Positions 35,262 through 47,363 of a stretch of 64,000 nucleotides of DNA are shown piece by piece (position 1 is the first letter of the stretch; every line of letters starts with the position of its first letter). Position numbers and translations under genes: made by a program. The stretch is from NCBI RefSeq assembly GCF_027595985.1, contig NC_073302.1, positions 10,852,966-10,916,965 of the forward strand. Reading direction: 5' to 3'. The notes beneath the pieces were generated by a model. It did not search any database. It was given only the letters and a program-made list of their open reading frames with translations, and was not told where the DNA came from. The DNA is from Sorex araneus. Lineage: Eukaryota; Chordata; Mammalia; Eulipotyphla; Soricidae.

Positions 35262-35425
35262 CATTGTCCAGAGCATCGTTACAGTGAGTGGGGAGCTTGC
35301 TTTGCATGCATCTGACCTGGGTTTGATTCCCAGCCAGACTACAATATCCCAAGCACTACCTGGAATTACCCAAAGCACAGAGTCAGGAGTAAGTGTTTAC
35401 CATAGTCGGGTCTGCCAAAACCAAA
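35262..35425 (+). mobile_element. Old tRNA-derived SINE (unit 2)
   Basis: Orthologue of 16290-16462: GGGTTTGATTCCC B box, CAAGCACTACCTGGAATTAC, and a GA-rich tract after it. Confidence 0.8.
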
Positions 35426-35553
35426 GAGATCGAGGGAGAGAGTGAGAGAGAGAAAGGCAAGCTATAGGCTCTTTACAATAAACAAAAAACAGTTCTATAA
35501 ACAATTATAACTCAGTGAAAGGTGAAAGGTGAAAAGTAAAAGATCTAAAAGTG

Positions 35554-36998
35554 AATAATTGTGTGGGGCTGGAGTGATAGCACAGCGGGTAGGGCGTTTG
35601 CCTTGCACGCGGCCGACCCGGGTTCGATTCCCAGCATCCCATATGGTCCCCTGAGCACCGCCAGGGGTAATTCCTGAGTGCAGAGCCAGGAGTGACCCTT
35701 GTGCATCGCCAGGTGTGACCCAAAAAGCAAAAAAAAAAAAAGAAGTGAATAATTGTGTGTGTTTCCAAAGGTAGATAGGGCTGGCGGGGCTCTATCTCTC
35801 CCGCCACCAGGGTTGGGTAGTCTCATGCCTCTTCGCCCACCCTGGGGAGGCTGATGGAGATGGGGAGGCGAAGGAAAGAATGATTGCCAGGCTGGTCGGT
35901 ATCAGTTGCAGTTTACTCCAATGTCCTTTCCAGTTCTGCTTCTCTCTTTCTCTCGCCCTCACTCTCACTTCTTTTGCCTTGTGTTCTGCTTCGGTGTCTC
36001 CTGCTTGCTTCTGTGTCTTCTCCATTCTTCTCTCGTGTCCTCTCGTGTGTCTCCTTCTCTGTCTCTTCTGTCTTCTTCTTCTGTCTCCCGTCAGTGCCCT
36101 CACAGTCTTAGTTTATGTAGCAAATTACATAGGGTAGTGACACAAAGGTAGGTTGAACATTAATAAATCAGCAAAGAAGGGTAAGAACATTTCTCGAGGA
36201 GATTAACAAAAACTCATCTAAGGAAATCTCATCTAAGGAGATCCGTTCAAGGGTGGGGGTCCAAACAAGGGTGTGTCAGGATGTGAGCTAGTAATCTGCT
36301 TAAATAGTTATTAAATTTACTTCTATATTTCTAGCAATGTCTTTCTGTATGAGGACAGTAAGAGATTTATCAGAGTTATGTTTGGTTCTTCCAGAGCACA
36401 TCTTACAATACATTCCAGACAACAGTCATCAGGCCAGGTTAATCTTCCTAGCCACAGCAGGATCCTAATCTCATAGTTACCTTTGGATCATGACAGCATT
36501 GGCCATGATCATGCCCTCTACTTGTAGTTGAGTATTGTGGCACTTTGGCCTGGCCCATTTTGATGCCAGGGTAGCTCACAGCTTGCCCTGGGTCCATTCT
36601 GTCCCTCGTCGGGACCCTGATTTTGGGGTGCTAGGAACAAAGAGCAACTGAGTTGAGAAATCAGATGCCCAAGAGTAAATATTATTGGAGTCAATCAACT
36701 CCCAGGTTACAAAACATAATATTAACTGTCTTCCTGTGTCCATACAGAAAGGACATTGCTCTAAGGTAAACTATGCAAAAGACACTAACTTACAATACAA
36801 ATTCAAAGTCCTTAGAAGGATCTGATCTTACAAGATAACAGGATCTGATTAGGGAAAAAGTGATTGTCTGGTTGGGAAGGAGGGTTCAGAGAAGATTTTT
36901 ACATATAAAGAAAGAAATGAGAGTGTCTCCAGAGCACTTAAATCAAAACTCCTTGTGGATAGGGAGGAAAGACAAACCAATGTTATCCTACAAATGAT
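35554..36998 (-). mobile_element. Solo LTR, family A copy 2, with SINE inserted (unit 2)
   Basis: The LTR begins TGTGTG at 35560 and, after the SINE, continues from 35760 to TACA at 36992. The 6-bp TSD is AATAAT (35554-35559, mutated) and AATGAT (36993-36998). Unit 4 holds the same insertion and unit 1 the empty site (near 17603). On the - strand a TATA-like site (36111-36118) precedes a polyadenylation-like site that has decayed to AGTAAA (35912-35917). It carries a long pyrimidine-rich stretch and no internal viral genes. Confidence 0.87.
35566..35742 (+). mobile_element. SOR-type SINE inside the LTR (unit 2 only)
   Basis: GGGCTGGAGTGATAGCACAG, GGTTCGATTCCC and CCAGGTGTGACCCAAAAAGC plus poly(A). 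The perfect 17-bp TSD is AAGTGAATAATTGTGTG (35549-35565 and 35743-35759). It landed 6 bp inside the LTR end. Being the least diverged SOR copy here, it is probably the youngest. Confidence 0.93.
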
Positions 36999-37019
36999 AA
37001 TGAAAGAAAAGCCAAAGAA

Positions 37020-37085
37020 GCTATTACTTGTCATCCCGTTGTTTATCCATTTGCTCAACCGGGTGCCAGTAACATCTCCATTATA
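37020..37085 (-). repeat. Antisense 3' fragment of the dispersed repeat (unit 2)
   Basis: Orthologue of 17635-17705. Confidence 0.7.
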
Positions 37086-37241
37086 TTCATCTTGTCACAT
37101 GGTAGTGTAGGCCAATGAGGTCTGCTCAATCCAAGAATACAAAGAGGGCCTATTCTGCTGTTCCCCCACCTGGAGGCCTGACCCTGCTCCCGGTGCAGCC
37201 CCAGTGCCTGGCCTCGCGGCACTAGCTAGTGTTCACCAGCG

Positions 37242-38036
37242 ATGAATTTCCAAAACGTGAGGCCAGAGGACCTGATGAACATGCAGCACTGTACCCTGCT
37301 GCGTCTGCCTGAGAACTACCAGATGAATTACTACTTCTACCACGGCCTCCCCTGACCCCACCTCTCCTACACCACTGACGAGGAGAAGGGCAAGATAGTG
37401 GGAAGAGGACCCGGAAGACGTACCCCATGAACACCTCACCTCCCTAACTGTGACGTGTTCCCACTGGCGCTATGTCCTGGCCCTGAAGCTGATGGACCAG
37501 GACTCGTGGGCCATGAGAGAGAACGCCAATGCCAAACACGTATCTCTGCATGTCAGGAAGAGCAACCGGACCGCCCTGCACCTCTATTCCAACACCCTCA
37601 ACTTTCAGATGGGCGAGGTGGAGCCTAAGTACCACATCGATGGGGAAGATGCGTTCACCATGAAACAGGACCTCACTCACATGGCCAATGAGCTGAGGCA
37701 GCATGTGGAGCTGAAGGAGAAGGGCAGGCATGTGATGCTGAGCTCCATTGAAAACAAGGTGGAAGGCAAGCCCGTCTTGCTTCGGGCACTGGAGAGGCCT
37801 CTCCTGAGGAAAAGGGCCTGACTGCAGTGGAGACCGGGGGTAATAGCAAAGACCTCAGTGAGGTCAGCGGGACCACAGAAAGCATGGATGTCAAGGATAG
37901 CTCAGATGCCTCTGACTTGGCCTCCTAGAGCCGCCTCACCCCACCTGGAACCCACCTCACCCCTCTCCGACCTCGCCCCTCATGCTGGTCCCCTCTGCCT
38001 CGCCCCTTTCAGAGCTTTCACAATAAACGCTATTCA
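37242..38036 (+). pseudogene. NAA10: NAA10 processed pseudogene (unit 2 copy, best preserved)
   Basis: The start reads [29 protein letters not shown] in frame from 37242, then stops and shifts. A second frame (37450-37821) keeps the C-terminal half: [50 protein letters not shown] and [11 protein letters not shown]. The acidic Ser-rich tail ([20 protein letters not shown]-like) follows in another frame. AATAAA lies near 38021. It is intronless and lacks a continuous frame, so no active NatA subunit could be made. Confidence 0.9.
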
Positions 38037-38224
38037 GTATTGGGAGTTTGTGGATAGTGAGCACTTAGGGGCCCTCTCAGGCCTAGAGGAGGGAGAAGCA
38101 GGTCAGCAGTGGACGTGGCTGTCACTCACTGGGCTTTGTGCTGACAGACACCCTCTCTGGGTAATGGTCCTAGCCAGCAGGCTTGCCCAATTCTCACCCA
38201 CCACAGTGTCTTTACAGGGACTTC

Positions 38225-38345
38225 TTTTTTTTCTTTTTGGGCCATCTGCGGCAGTGCACAGGACCTACCTGTGGCAGGGCTCAGGAGTCATGTGGGGTAT
38301 CAGGATTGAATCTCTGCCTGATCTGCTGTATCACCCGTGAGCAGG
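38225..38345 (-). mobile_element. Diverged antisense SOR-like SINE remnant (unit 2)
   Basis: Orthologue of 18843-18965. Confidence 0.6.
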
Positions 38346-38499
38346 TAGGTGCTTCTTAAGAATAAGCGTCCATTTGAAAATAACAAACAGGCTTTATTTG
38401 TTGCACAGGTTTGGCTTTACAGATAGCAGAGCCCAGGGAGTCCTGCAGTTCCCCTATTAGTAAATAAAAGAGCCCTTTAAAAACCTTTTAAAACGAATA

Positions 38500-40539
38500 C
38501 AAAGAGCCTCAAACCATTCTTTCAGGGTTTTGACAAAGAAGTCTGACCATCACGTTGGTGGGCAGCGATGCATTCTTTTGATGTCCCGTGGAATCAAGTC
38601 CGTAATAGCCCTAGTCCAGTAGTTGTCTCTGAAATGCATTACATGCATTACATGTTCAACCATCTGATTTTTGACACTTTGGCAAACGAGAAAGCATCCC
38701 TGATTCTTGATCGTCAACAGAGAACAATCAAGAAACTCCAGATTCCTTCTCTCACTTGAGTGAAATGTGATATGCCAACCATAATTCTTTCAATTCCTCT
38801 TTGGGAGGAAAGAGCATTATTCTGTTTTTGTAGGGCCCAAGTCTCTGCGGCGTATATTAGTGCAGGAAGAATGGTTGAGTTGAAAAGATGTGCCCAGAGC
38901 TGGAGGTTCTTCATCCCCTTAACCACAAAATAGACGCTCTTGAAGGCATTCCACGCTGCTCTCTGTCTCCTGCACAGTTCAGGTGCCAGGTTGTTTGTCA
39001 TGTTCAGTTCTCAACGTAGATACACATAACTACTGCATGGAAGATGTTCATTACATTGAGGGCAAATGGAACGTCAGGAACTAGTTCGTTTCTCATGAAC
39101 ATTGGCTTCGTGACATTCAGCTACAGTCTGAACTTTCCACATTCATGGTCAAGTCGGCCAGCCTTCGTGCCGCTTGGCTAATATTTGATGTGATTAGACC
39201 GATGTTAGTAACGAAGGGGAGGTGGTGTAGTTGCCAACCATAGATCTTCACTCCCATTTTTGCCATTCCAGTCATTGCAAAACATTCTTGAGGGTTGCTC
39301 TGAAAAGTTTCAGGTAATGGTATTGCCTTGTCAAACCCCTCTCTCTATGTTGATGATCACTTCCTTGAGAAGGGTGAGATCCTGGTGGTGAATCCGTAAT
39401 ACAGCTCACGGAAGATCTTGATATACTGAGTTTGAATGTCCTGTTTGGCTCGGGCTTTAATGACCACTTCAGTCTCAACAGAATTAAAGGCCTTCTTTAA
39501 ATCAAGAACGTTAGACAGAGCGGCATCTTGAACTCTTGCGAAACCTCAATGAGCTTGGTCACCATGTGGATATGATGAATCATGCCGAATCCGTTTTGGA
39601 ACCCAACTGGCTTGCATGGTTATCCTACATCTAGTGTTCTGCCTATCCGATTCAAGATGACTCGAGTGAATAACTTGTGGACGATGGACAACTGGCAGAT
39701 TGGCCAAGAGTTGCCGATGTCATGAATGTCTCTTTCTTGTACAACAAATACGATGGTCCTGCTGCTTTTCCACTGGGATGGAAACTTGCATTCAGACAGG
39801 TAGTGTGTAAAGAGGCGAGCCTGTGTATTGATGAGTACTGGCAGCAGATTCTTCAGGTGTTCGGGTCTGACCTTGTCTGGACCTGGTGCTATACATTTCT
39901 TTACTAACAAAGTGGCGGGTCTATTTAGAAGGGAGAGAGGTGGGAATCACATATCCATCCTGAGGAATTTGGTATGTGGCCAGGTGAATGTGGCTCTCAA
40001 AGAGATCCGAGTAGAAGTCGTGGATAACCTTTTCCATTGCCCTTCTGGAAGATGTGGTAGATCCATCAGGACGTCAGAAGGCAGTCATCTTGGTCTTATA
40101 CTTGGTGAAGGATAGGCGGGCCAAAACTGATGCTCTTCTCTCTTTCAGGTCTTCCTTTATCACTTCTCTGCACAGCTTTGCGAGCTTGAATATTAGCTTG
40201 AAATGCCTGAGGCTCACGCAAAACCACATTGGCAAATGAGCTCCAGCGTTTCCGAAGACAGGCATCTTTTTGTGGCTCTCTCTTGGCGTTCCTCACACAA
40301 TCCTGGAGGTGCTGAAACAGTCGATTGTATTCTTTGTCGGTTGTCAACCACAACATCTTCCCATATTGCTGCAATAGTGCCAAAGAACTCCCAGTTGGTG
40401 GTATTCTGGGAGTTCTCTTCCTAAACTTTGCAGCCTTTACTCCCAGCTCCGTGAAGTAGAATTTCACAGGAAGGAGACGATGGTCTGATCCCATTTGGAA
40501 TTTTGGGACAACAGCAACATCGGTCAGGCAAAATCTTCG
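38500..40539 (-). mobile_element. RTE-clade non-LTR retrotransposon remnant (unit 3)
   Basis: The most readable copy. On the - strand, 39620-39910 encodes the RTE RT motif region (APGPDKVRPEHLKNL, HDIGNSWPICQLS, KLFTRVILNRIGRTLD). 40096-40494 encodes the linker (starting GSDHRLLPVKFYF), and 38714-39001 encodes the C-terminal LFNSTILPALIYAAETWALQ. The polymerase box is decayed near 39200. It is 5' truncated and abuts the OR relic. Confidence 0.85.
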
Positions 40540-41031
40540 ATCATGAGGCTGGAGCGATGTATTTCATTAGTAGCTTGGTCCTGAATCATCAGTTTTTCAC
40601 ACACTCTGATCCACACCCTCCTCTTCTTGCAAGTATCCTTCTCTGATGTGAATTTGCTAAATTGCTGGAGATTAGCTGTTCAGACACTTCACTCAATAAA
40701 CTGGCCATATTAACAGAGGCAGAGGTGATTATAAGTCTTCCATTCATTTGTATCATAGGCTCTTATATCTGCATATGAGCCACTGTCCTAAAAAATCCGT
40801 CTGCTAAGAAATTCTTTAACGTCTTTTCTACCTGTGGTTCCCATCTCCTCAGTGTAGCTTTATGCTGTGGGATCGTTGCAGAAGTGTACTTATTCTCCTT
40901 ACCAGCCATGTCCAGTGCTAAAGAAACACCTGCTACTGTTATGTCTATGATAGTTACCCCTTGCTGAACTCTTTCATCTATAGCTTGAGAAATAAAGATA
41001 TAAAATAAGCACTAAACTTCTTTGCTGTTCC
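40540..41031 (+). pseudogene. Olfactory receptor 3' pseudogene fragment (unit 3)
   Basis: The same relic as in the other units. It keeps more OR-like sequence (TTGCTGGAGATTAGCTGTTC, TATCTGCATATGAGCC, CCCATCTCCTCAGTGTAGC) than units 1 and 2. Confidence 0.87.
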
Positions 41032-42120
41032 ATTAGTCTGTGGCTCTGCCTTTGTTCCAGTACCATGCTGTTTTAATTGTTACCACATTGTAGTAAAGTT
41101 TGAGATTGGGGAGGGTGATACCTCCCATCATCTTTTTCCCAAGAATTGTTTTAGCTATCCATGGGCATTTGTTGTTCCATATGAATTTCAGGATTTCTTG
41201 ATCCATTTCTTTTAAGACGTTCATGGGTATCCTTATAAGAATCGCATTGAATCTGTATAATGCTTTTTGGAGTATTGCCATTTGGACAATATTGATTCTC
41301 CCTATCCATGATCTCATGTCCTCTTTTGATTCATGGAAGGGGTTTTATAGTTTTCTTTGTAAAGGTCCTTTACTTCCTTCGTTAAACTGATCCTGAGGAA
41401 CTTGATTTTCTGGCAAAAATTGTGAATTGGATTGCTCTTTTCTTGTCCCTTTTCTCTGTCTCATTGTTTTCATATAGGAAGACTGTGGATTTTGGGGTAT
41501 TGATTTTATAGCCTGTGACTTTACTGTACATGTTTATTGTTTCTAGGAGTTTCTTGGTAGAAGTTTTAGGATTCTCTAGATATAGTATCGTATCACCTGC
41601 AAATAGTGAGAGCTTGATTTCTTACTTTCCTATCTGGATGCCCTTAATGTTTACTTTTTCTTGCCTAACTGCTATTGCAAGTACTTCCAGTACTATATTG
41701 AACAGAAGTGGTGAGAGTGGGCATCATGTCTTGTCCATGATCTTAGAGGGAAGGCCCTTCGCTTTTCCACATTGAGGATAATGCTTGCCATAGGCTTGTG
41801 GTAGATGGCTTTGACTATCTTGAGGAACATTCCCTCTAAAAACATTTCGATGAGAGTTTTCATCAGAAACGTGTGTTGGATCTTGACAAATGCTTTCTCT
41901 GCATCTATTGATATGATCATATGGTAATTATCTTTACTTTTGTTGATATGATGAATTATGTTCATTGATTTCTGAATGTTAAACCATCCTTGCAATTCCA
42001 GATGAATCCAAATTGGTCGTATTGTATGATCTTTTTGATGAGTTGTTGGATTCTATTTGCTACTATTTTGTTGAGGATCTTTGCATCCGTGTTCATCAGA
42101 GATATTGGTCTATAGTTTTC
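41032..42120 (-). mobile_element. Antisense L1 ORF2 fragment (unit 3)
   Basis: The - strand encodes the RT to C-terminal part of L1 ORF2, including [20 protein letters not shown] (41890-41945) and [20 protein letters not shown] (41230-41300). Stops interrupt it. The intact 1.1-kb form shows what was deleted from units 1 and 2. Confidence 0.9.
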
Positions 42121-43624
42121 CTAGTGCTACATGATGGGGGATTGATTGGAAAATTTATTTGACAACCTCCCATAGAGTGCGTTATTTGAGCAGATATAGT
42201 AGAGAAATTTCTTTTACACTGAATAGCATATTAATGTATCATAATAACTGGGGGTATGGTGCTACCAACAGTTCAACGTGTACCTGTGAGGTGAGTGCAT
42301 TAGCAACCTGTTTTGCTGATGAAGAGTACAATGTTGTCACTTGTACTGTTTTTGGCATGTCAAATGCAACATGGGTAGCTTTACAGGCTCTCCAAAAGGG
42401 ATGGAGGTTTTTCGCTCCAGAAGATTCTCCCTTGAGGAAGTTACTTTGCCTATTTAGGGACGACAAAATAGGCAATGTCTGGTAGAGACCCACAACCAGC
42501 CCTGTCAGGCATGTGCATTGGCTTCATTGGTGTTTGAAAACATCCCAGACATTCCTGTGTCCAGAAGGAACTTAGCATGTAGTTCCATTCCAGGGGCCCT
42601 TGTTACCTGGAAAACTCTCTCAGGTGGCTCTGCTCAACCACCTCCCCAAGGTTTAATTGGGCTGTGGCAATTACCATCTTTTTTTAATCAGGAGCTCAGG
42701 GACTTTGACTTAGTCCTCTATGAGGTGTATACAATGCTTTCTTTATTGACTCATAGGTCAAGGACAGACACAGAAAACTCAGGAGATTATGGGCTCACAG
42801 AAGTTTCCATCCCACTCTTTTGTTCCTCCTAAGTATTACAGAAGCTGAAGACTGGATGAGAAGGTTCTAGAACTACCAGGAGTGAAGATATCACAGTGAG
42901 CTTATAATTGTGGGACAGAATGTTCTGTCTCTGTGTGCATAGGAGGATGGTCATGCATCCCATGTTCATATGCTGTGTGATGAATTCTTGCTTGTGTGAA
43001 ATTATAAAATGTGTGTGTCCTCTATAGGTTTCTGTATCTTTGTGATATCTCTAATGATTCAGTATGAAAAACAGATATAGAGGGACTTGAAAGATAGGAT
43101 AAGAGGTAAGATATATGTCTTGCAAATTCCTGGTTTGATCAGCACATTGCCAAATAATTCCCAGCCACCACCAGGAGGGACTCCCAATCACAGAGCCAGT
43201 AATAAGCTCTTAGTACCATTGAGTGTGGCTCAAAAACAAAGTGTTTTTTGTTTTCATTGAACCATCATGAGATAGAGCACCGGTGTCCCCATTTCATTCT
43301 GCCACCCACACTCCCAGAGTGCATCTACAGCAGACACCTTTCTTCTCTCTTTCTCTCTTTCTCTCACTATCCTTCTTTCCGTTTAGGTATTATAGTTTGA
43401 AATACAGATACCAAATAATTTGCACGTATTTATCACTTTTCAGCAATCAGTTATTTCCACAGTGATCATTTCCAACTATCATTGTCCTAATGATCACATC
43501 TCTGTCCTAACTGCCCTCTCCCTCCAATGTGGCAAGTGGACAACTAGGGACCAGACTTCCTGACCCATGTTCCTACTGCAAATGAGTCCAAATGCAGGGC
43601 TGATAAAAAAACATTTTGGGATAT
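42121..43624. other. Unit spacer without the large L1 (unit 3)
   Basis: Equivalent to 1105-1385 plus 8370-9622 joined. The empty L1 site GGGATGGAGGTTTTT is near 42398. A CT-rich tract lies near 43336-43380. No gene is recognised. Confidence 0.6.
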
Positions 43625-43638
43625 AAAAAACTTATATG

Positions 43639-44838
43639 TTCTAGGGCACTCGGGTTTTTTCCAGATTCTGGCTATTGTAAACAGTGCTGCGGTGAACATA
43701 TAAGTGCATATGTCACTTCGACTATACTTTTTGGCTTTTCTAGGTTATATTCCCAGCAGTGGTATTGCTGGGTCAAATGGGAGCTCAACCTCTAGTTTTT
43801 TGAGAATCGTCCATATTGTTTTCCAAAAGGGCTGAACTAGCCGCCATTCCCACCAGCAGTGTAGAAGGGTCCCTTTTTCCCCACGTCCTCTCCAACAGCG
43901 GTTGCTTTTGTTCTTTTGGATGTTTTCTAGTCTCTGTGGTGTGAGGTGGTATCTCGTGGTTGTTTTGATCTGCATCTCTCTGACGATTAGTGATGTAGAG
44001 CACTTTTTCATGTGCCTTTTGGCCATTCGTATCTCTCCTTGGTAAAGTTTCTGTTCATTTCTTCGACCCATTTTTTGATGGGGTTGGATGTTTTCTTCTT
44101 GTAGAGTTCAACCAGTGCTTTATACACCATTGATATTAACCCCTTATCTGATGGGTATTGTGTAAATATCCTTTCCCATTCTGTAGATAGTCTTTGTATT
44201 CTGGTCACTGTATCTTTTGCGGTGCAGAAGTTTTATACAATGGAATACTATGCAGCTGTTAGAAAAAATGAGGTCATGACGTTTTCATATAAGTGGATCA
44301 ACATGGAAAGTATCATGCTAAGTGAAATGAGTCAGAAAGAGAGAGACAGACATAGAAAGATTGCACTCATCTGTGGAATATAGACTAATAGACTATAAGA
44401 CTAACGCCCAAGAATAGTAGAAATAAGTACCAGGAGGTTGTCTCCATGGCTTGGAGGCTGGGCTCTCATTCTGGGTAACTCAGGGAAGGGACCACCAAGT
44501 AAAATGTGGTCAGAGGTCATGTGGGGGAAGGGTGATGCGGGCCGAATGCAGACTAGAGACTGAACACAATGGCCACTCAACACCTTTATTGCAAACCACA
44601 ACACCTAATCAGAGAGAGCGAACAAAAGGGAATACCCTGCCATAGTGGCAGGGTGGGGTGGGGGGAGACGGGACTGGGGAGGGGGGGAGGGATGTTGGGT
44701 TTACTGGTGGTGGAGAATGGGCACTGGTGAAGGGATGGGTTCTCGAACTTTGTATGGGGGAAACATGAGCACAAAGATGTATGGATCTATAACTGTACCC
44801 TCACGATGACTCTCTAATTAAAAATAAACTAATAATAA
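43639..44838 (+). mobile_element. L1 insertion with 5' inversion (twin priming; unit 3 only)
   Basis: 43639 to about 44232 is L1 ORF2 C-terminal sequence in antisense. From about 44233 to 44838 the element is in sense and ends with 3' UTR and an A-rich tail. The TSD is AAAAAACTTATATG (43625-43638 and 44839-44852). Unit 2 shows the empty site at about 29212-29225. About 60 bp of ORF2 is missing at the inversion junction. Confidence 0.92.
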
Positions 44839-44852
44839 AAAAAACTTATATG

Positions 44853-45029
44853 GGGCTAAAGCAACAGCACAGTGGGTAGGGCATTTGCCTTGCATGCTGC
44901 CAACCCGGGTTCGATTCCCAGAATCTCATATGGTCCCCTGAGCACTGCCGGGAGTTAATTTCTGAATACAGAGCCAGGAGTAACCCCTGTGCATCGCCGG
45001 GTGTGACCTAAAAAGGCAAATAAAAACAC
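44853..45029 (+). mobile_element. SOR-type SINE (unit 3)
   Basis: Orthologue of 29226-29402, now separated from its left flank by the twin-primed L1. Confidence 0.9.
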
Positions 45030-45035
45030 AGTATT

Positions 45036-45085
45036 AATACTCAAGATTAATTAATTAATTAACTTGAGATTAATATTCAAGAACA
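45036..45085. repeat. AT-rich palindrome (unit 3)
   Basis: The same CTCAAG/TTAATTAATTAA/CTTGAG structure as 29405-29460. Confidence 0.8.
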
Positions 45086-46082
45086 AGTTTTTAAAATACC
45101 AGAAAGAGACTGGGAGAAAAGGCAAGATCTAAAAAGTTATAACTAAAACTACACGTGACTTAAAGATTCTCTTCTCTATGACAAGTGAACACAGCATCAG
45201 GGAAGTCCCAGGAAGCAATGTAGAGCCCTCTGAGTGTGACTGGGACCCTCATACCAAATATCTAGCCTGCCTTTGTTTGATCTCTTCCGTATTCTCAACT
45301 TGTAAACAGGTATCAAAACTAAGTTATGAGATTGTTGAATCTGAAGAGACATAGATATGGTCACTAGCAAGAAGGAGAAATTTCCTGAGTTTCCCCATGG
45401 TCAGCATGGGGGAGTTTTGAAATCCTAACTCAGTGATGTGGTGATGTTTAATCTTTGCTTTTCTATGTCTCTATGTTATCTGTGCAAACCATCCGAGCAT
45501 TCTGCTTTTATTAGTTATTAGTGATGTTTGATAAATACAGTATTTCTCTGATGGTATTTGTGAGTAAATGGGACCCATCTTTATGCCCACAGACACTTGG
45601 GCATCCGTTAATGATGGCCACATTACTGCACTGAGCATACAGGATCGGGTCCATTTCTTCATTTAGGTAAGCATGCAGACTTATTCCTTTGACTCCAGTC
45701 TCTCAATGGGTCAGAAATGGTCTAATCCACATTCTGGACATGCTATGTTTATCTCTTATGATCAGTTTCCACTGGTAGAGAAAGGGTGACTTAGTCTGAT
45801 CACAAGGCTATATTGAGACGCTAAATTTAAAAGTATTCACTAATCATTCAGCCCTGTGTCTGGCAAAAAATCAGTGTTCAGTCTAGAAGAGGGATTGTGA
45901 TAATCTTTCCTCAAACTAAATGTTTTTTTCATAAACCTTCAAGGTTCATAAATTTCCAAATTCTAGAATACTTATAGAAGGTTTGTGAAATTAGCCTGTC
46001 TAAACGGGTAACTCACTCTTTGTGAACATGGTCTATTCCTCTTTTCTGGGTGAAGGACTACAAATATCAAAAGTTAAATCCT
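45086..46082. other. Intergenic spacer, conserved between units (unit 3)
   Basis: Equivalent to 29461-30459. No gene is recognised. Confidence 0.5.
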
Positions 46083-46830
46083 GATCCTCTGAATGCATTT
46101 GGGAGTATATCCAGAGGCTGCAAAAAAAAGCACAGTAGAAATGAAGTCTGTACCTATATGTTAATTGCAGCACTATTCACAATAGCCAAAATCTGGAAAC
46201 AACTCAAGTGCCCGAGAACAGAAGACTAGTTAAAGAAACTTTGGTACATTTACACAATGGAATACTGTGCAGCTATTAGGAGAGATGAAGTCATGAAATT
46301 TACTTATAAATGAATAGACATGAAGAGTATCATGCTATGTGAAATGAGTCAGAAAGAGAGGGACAGATATACAAGGACTGCACTCATTTGTGGAGTATAA
46401 AATGACATAACAAGACACCAACACCCAAGAACAGTACGGTGGGAAGATTGCTCCATAGTTGGAAGCCTGTCTCCAGAGTGGGCAGGGAGAGGACAGCTGG
46501 AATGGAGAAGAGATCACTAAGAAAATGATGGTTGAAGGATTGTGCGAATGGGAGATATGTGCCAGAAGTAGATAAAGGACTTAACGTGATAACCTCTCAG
46601 TATCTGCATTGTAAATCATAATGCCCAAAAGGAGAGAGAGAGAGTATGGGGAATATTTTCTGATATGGAGGCAATGGGAGGCTGGGAAAGCTGGGGGTAT
46701 ACTGGGGATATTTGTGGTGGAAAATGTGCACTGGTGGAAGGATGGGTGTTTTATCATTGTGTGATTATATCTCAGACATGAGAGCTTGTAACTGTACCTC
46801 ACGGTGAACCAATAAGTTTTATTTTGAAAA
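46083..46830 (+). mobile_element. Old 5'-truncated L1 3' fragment (unit 3)
   Basis: Orthologue of 30460-31201 with the AGTTAAATCCT TSD. Confidence 0.87.
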
Positions 46831-47363
46831 AGTTAAATCCTATGAAAATCAAGGTTCTCCGTTTTTTATAGTTAATTATTTTATTGTGGTCTCTCCTCAC
46901 ATGATCAGTCACAATCCACCTTAGGGAACACCAAGAGATACAACCAGTGATCCTGAGCAGTTCAGTCTCTAAGAAATACTTGCCATCCTGCTATTTATCT
47001 TGAATACAAAGAAAAGCAAAGATTCCCTCCTTCCACTATGTTAGATTGATGTCACTTAGCATGTCAGGACATGCTAAAAATGAGGAGTAGGAGATCAGTA
47101 GTGTGCTGCAATTAAGAGACAGATTCTGGTGAAACACGTGTTCTCAATTCTTTCACCGCTATCTGTAGCAGCAATGCGACTTTGCACACTTAGATATTAT
47201 AATTTTGCACACTCCTCTAACACAGACTTTGCATTGCTTGTTTACTCTTATGTATAGCACTTTGTATAGGGCTTTGTACAGAGCATGAATTAAGCTTTTG
47301 TTCAAAGTATTTTTCCAGATTAAGAAAAATATCTTACTATTAAAGATATTAACTGCCTCGGCA
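46831..47363. other. Spacer upstream of the tandem repeat (unit 3)
   Basis: Equivalent to 31202-31733. No gene is recognised. Confidence 0.4.

Noticed and set aside
35880-36151. Ser/Cys-rich ORFs (also 62308-62645)
   Set aside because: Low-complexity pyrimidine-rich LTR sequence gives ORFs in all three frames. It is the complement of the GA-rich region after the LTR TATA box.
35554-36998. A provirus with coding capacity
   Set aside because: Only a single LTR is present between the two 6-bp target repeats. No gag, pol or env-like sequence is seen.
37450-37821. A functional acetyltransferase gene
   Set aside because: The NAA10-like frame is broken upstream and downstream, lacks introns and is decayed in sister units, which fits a processed pseudogene.
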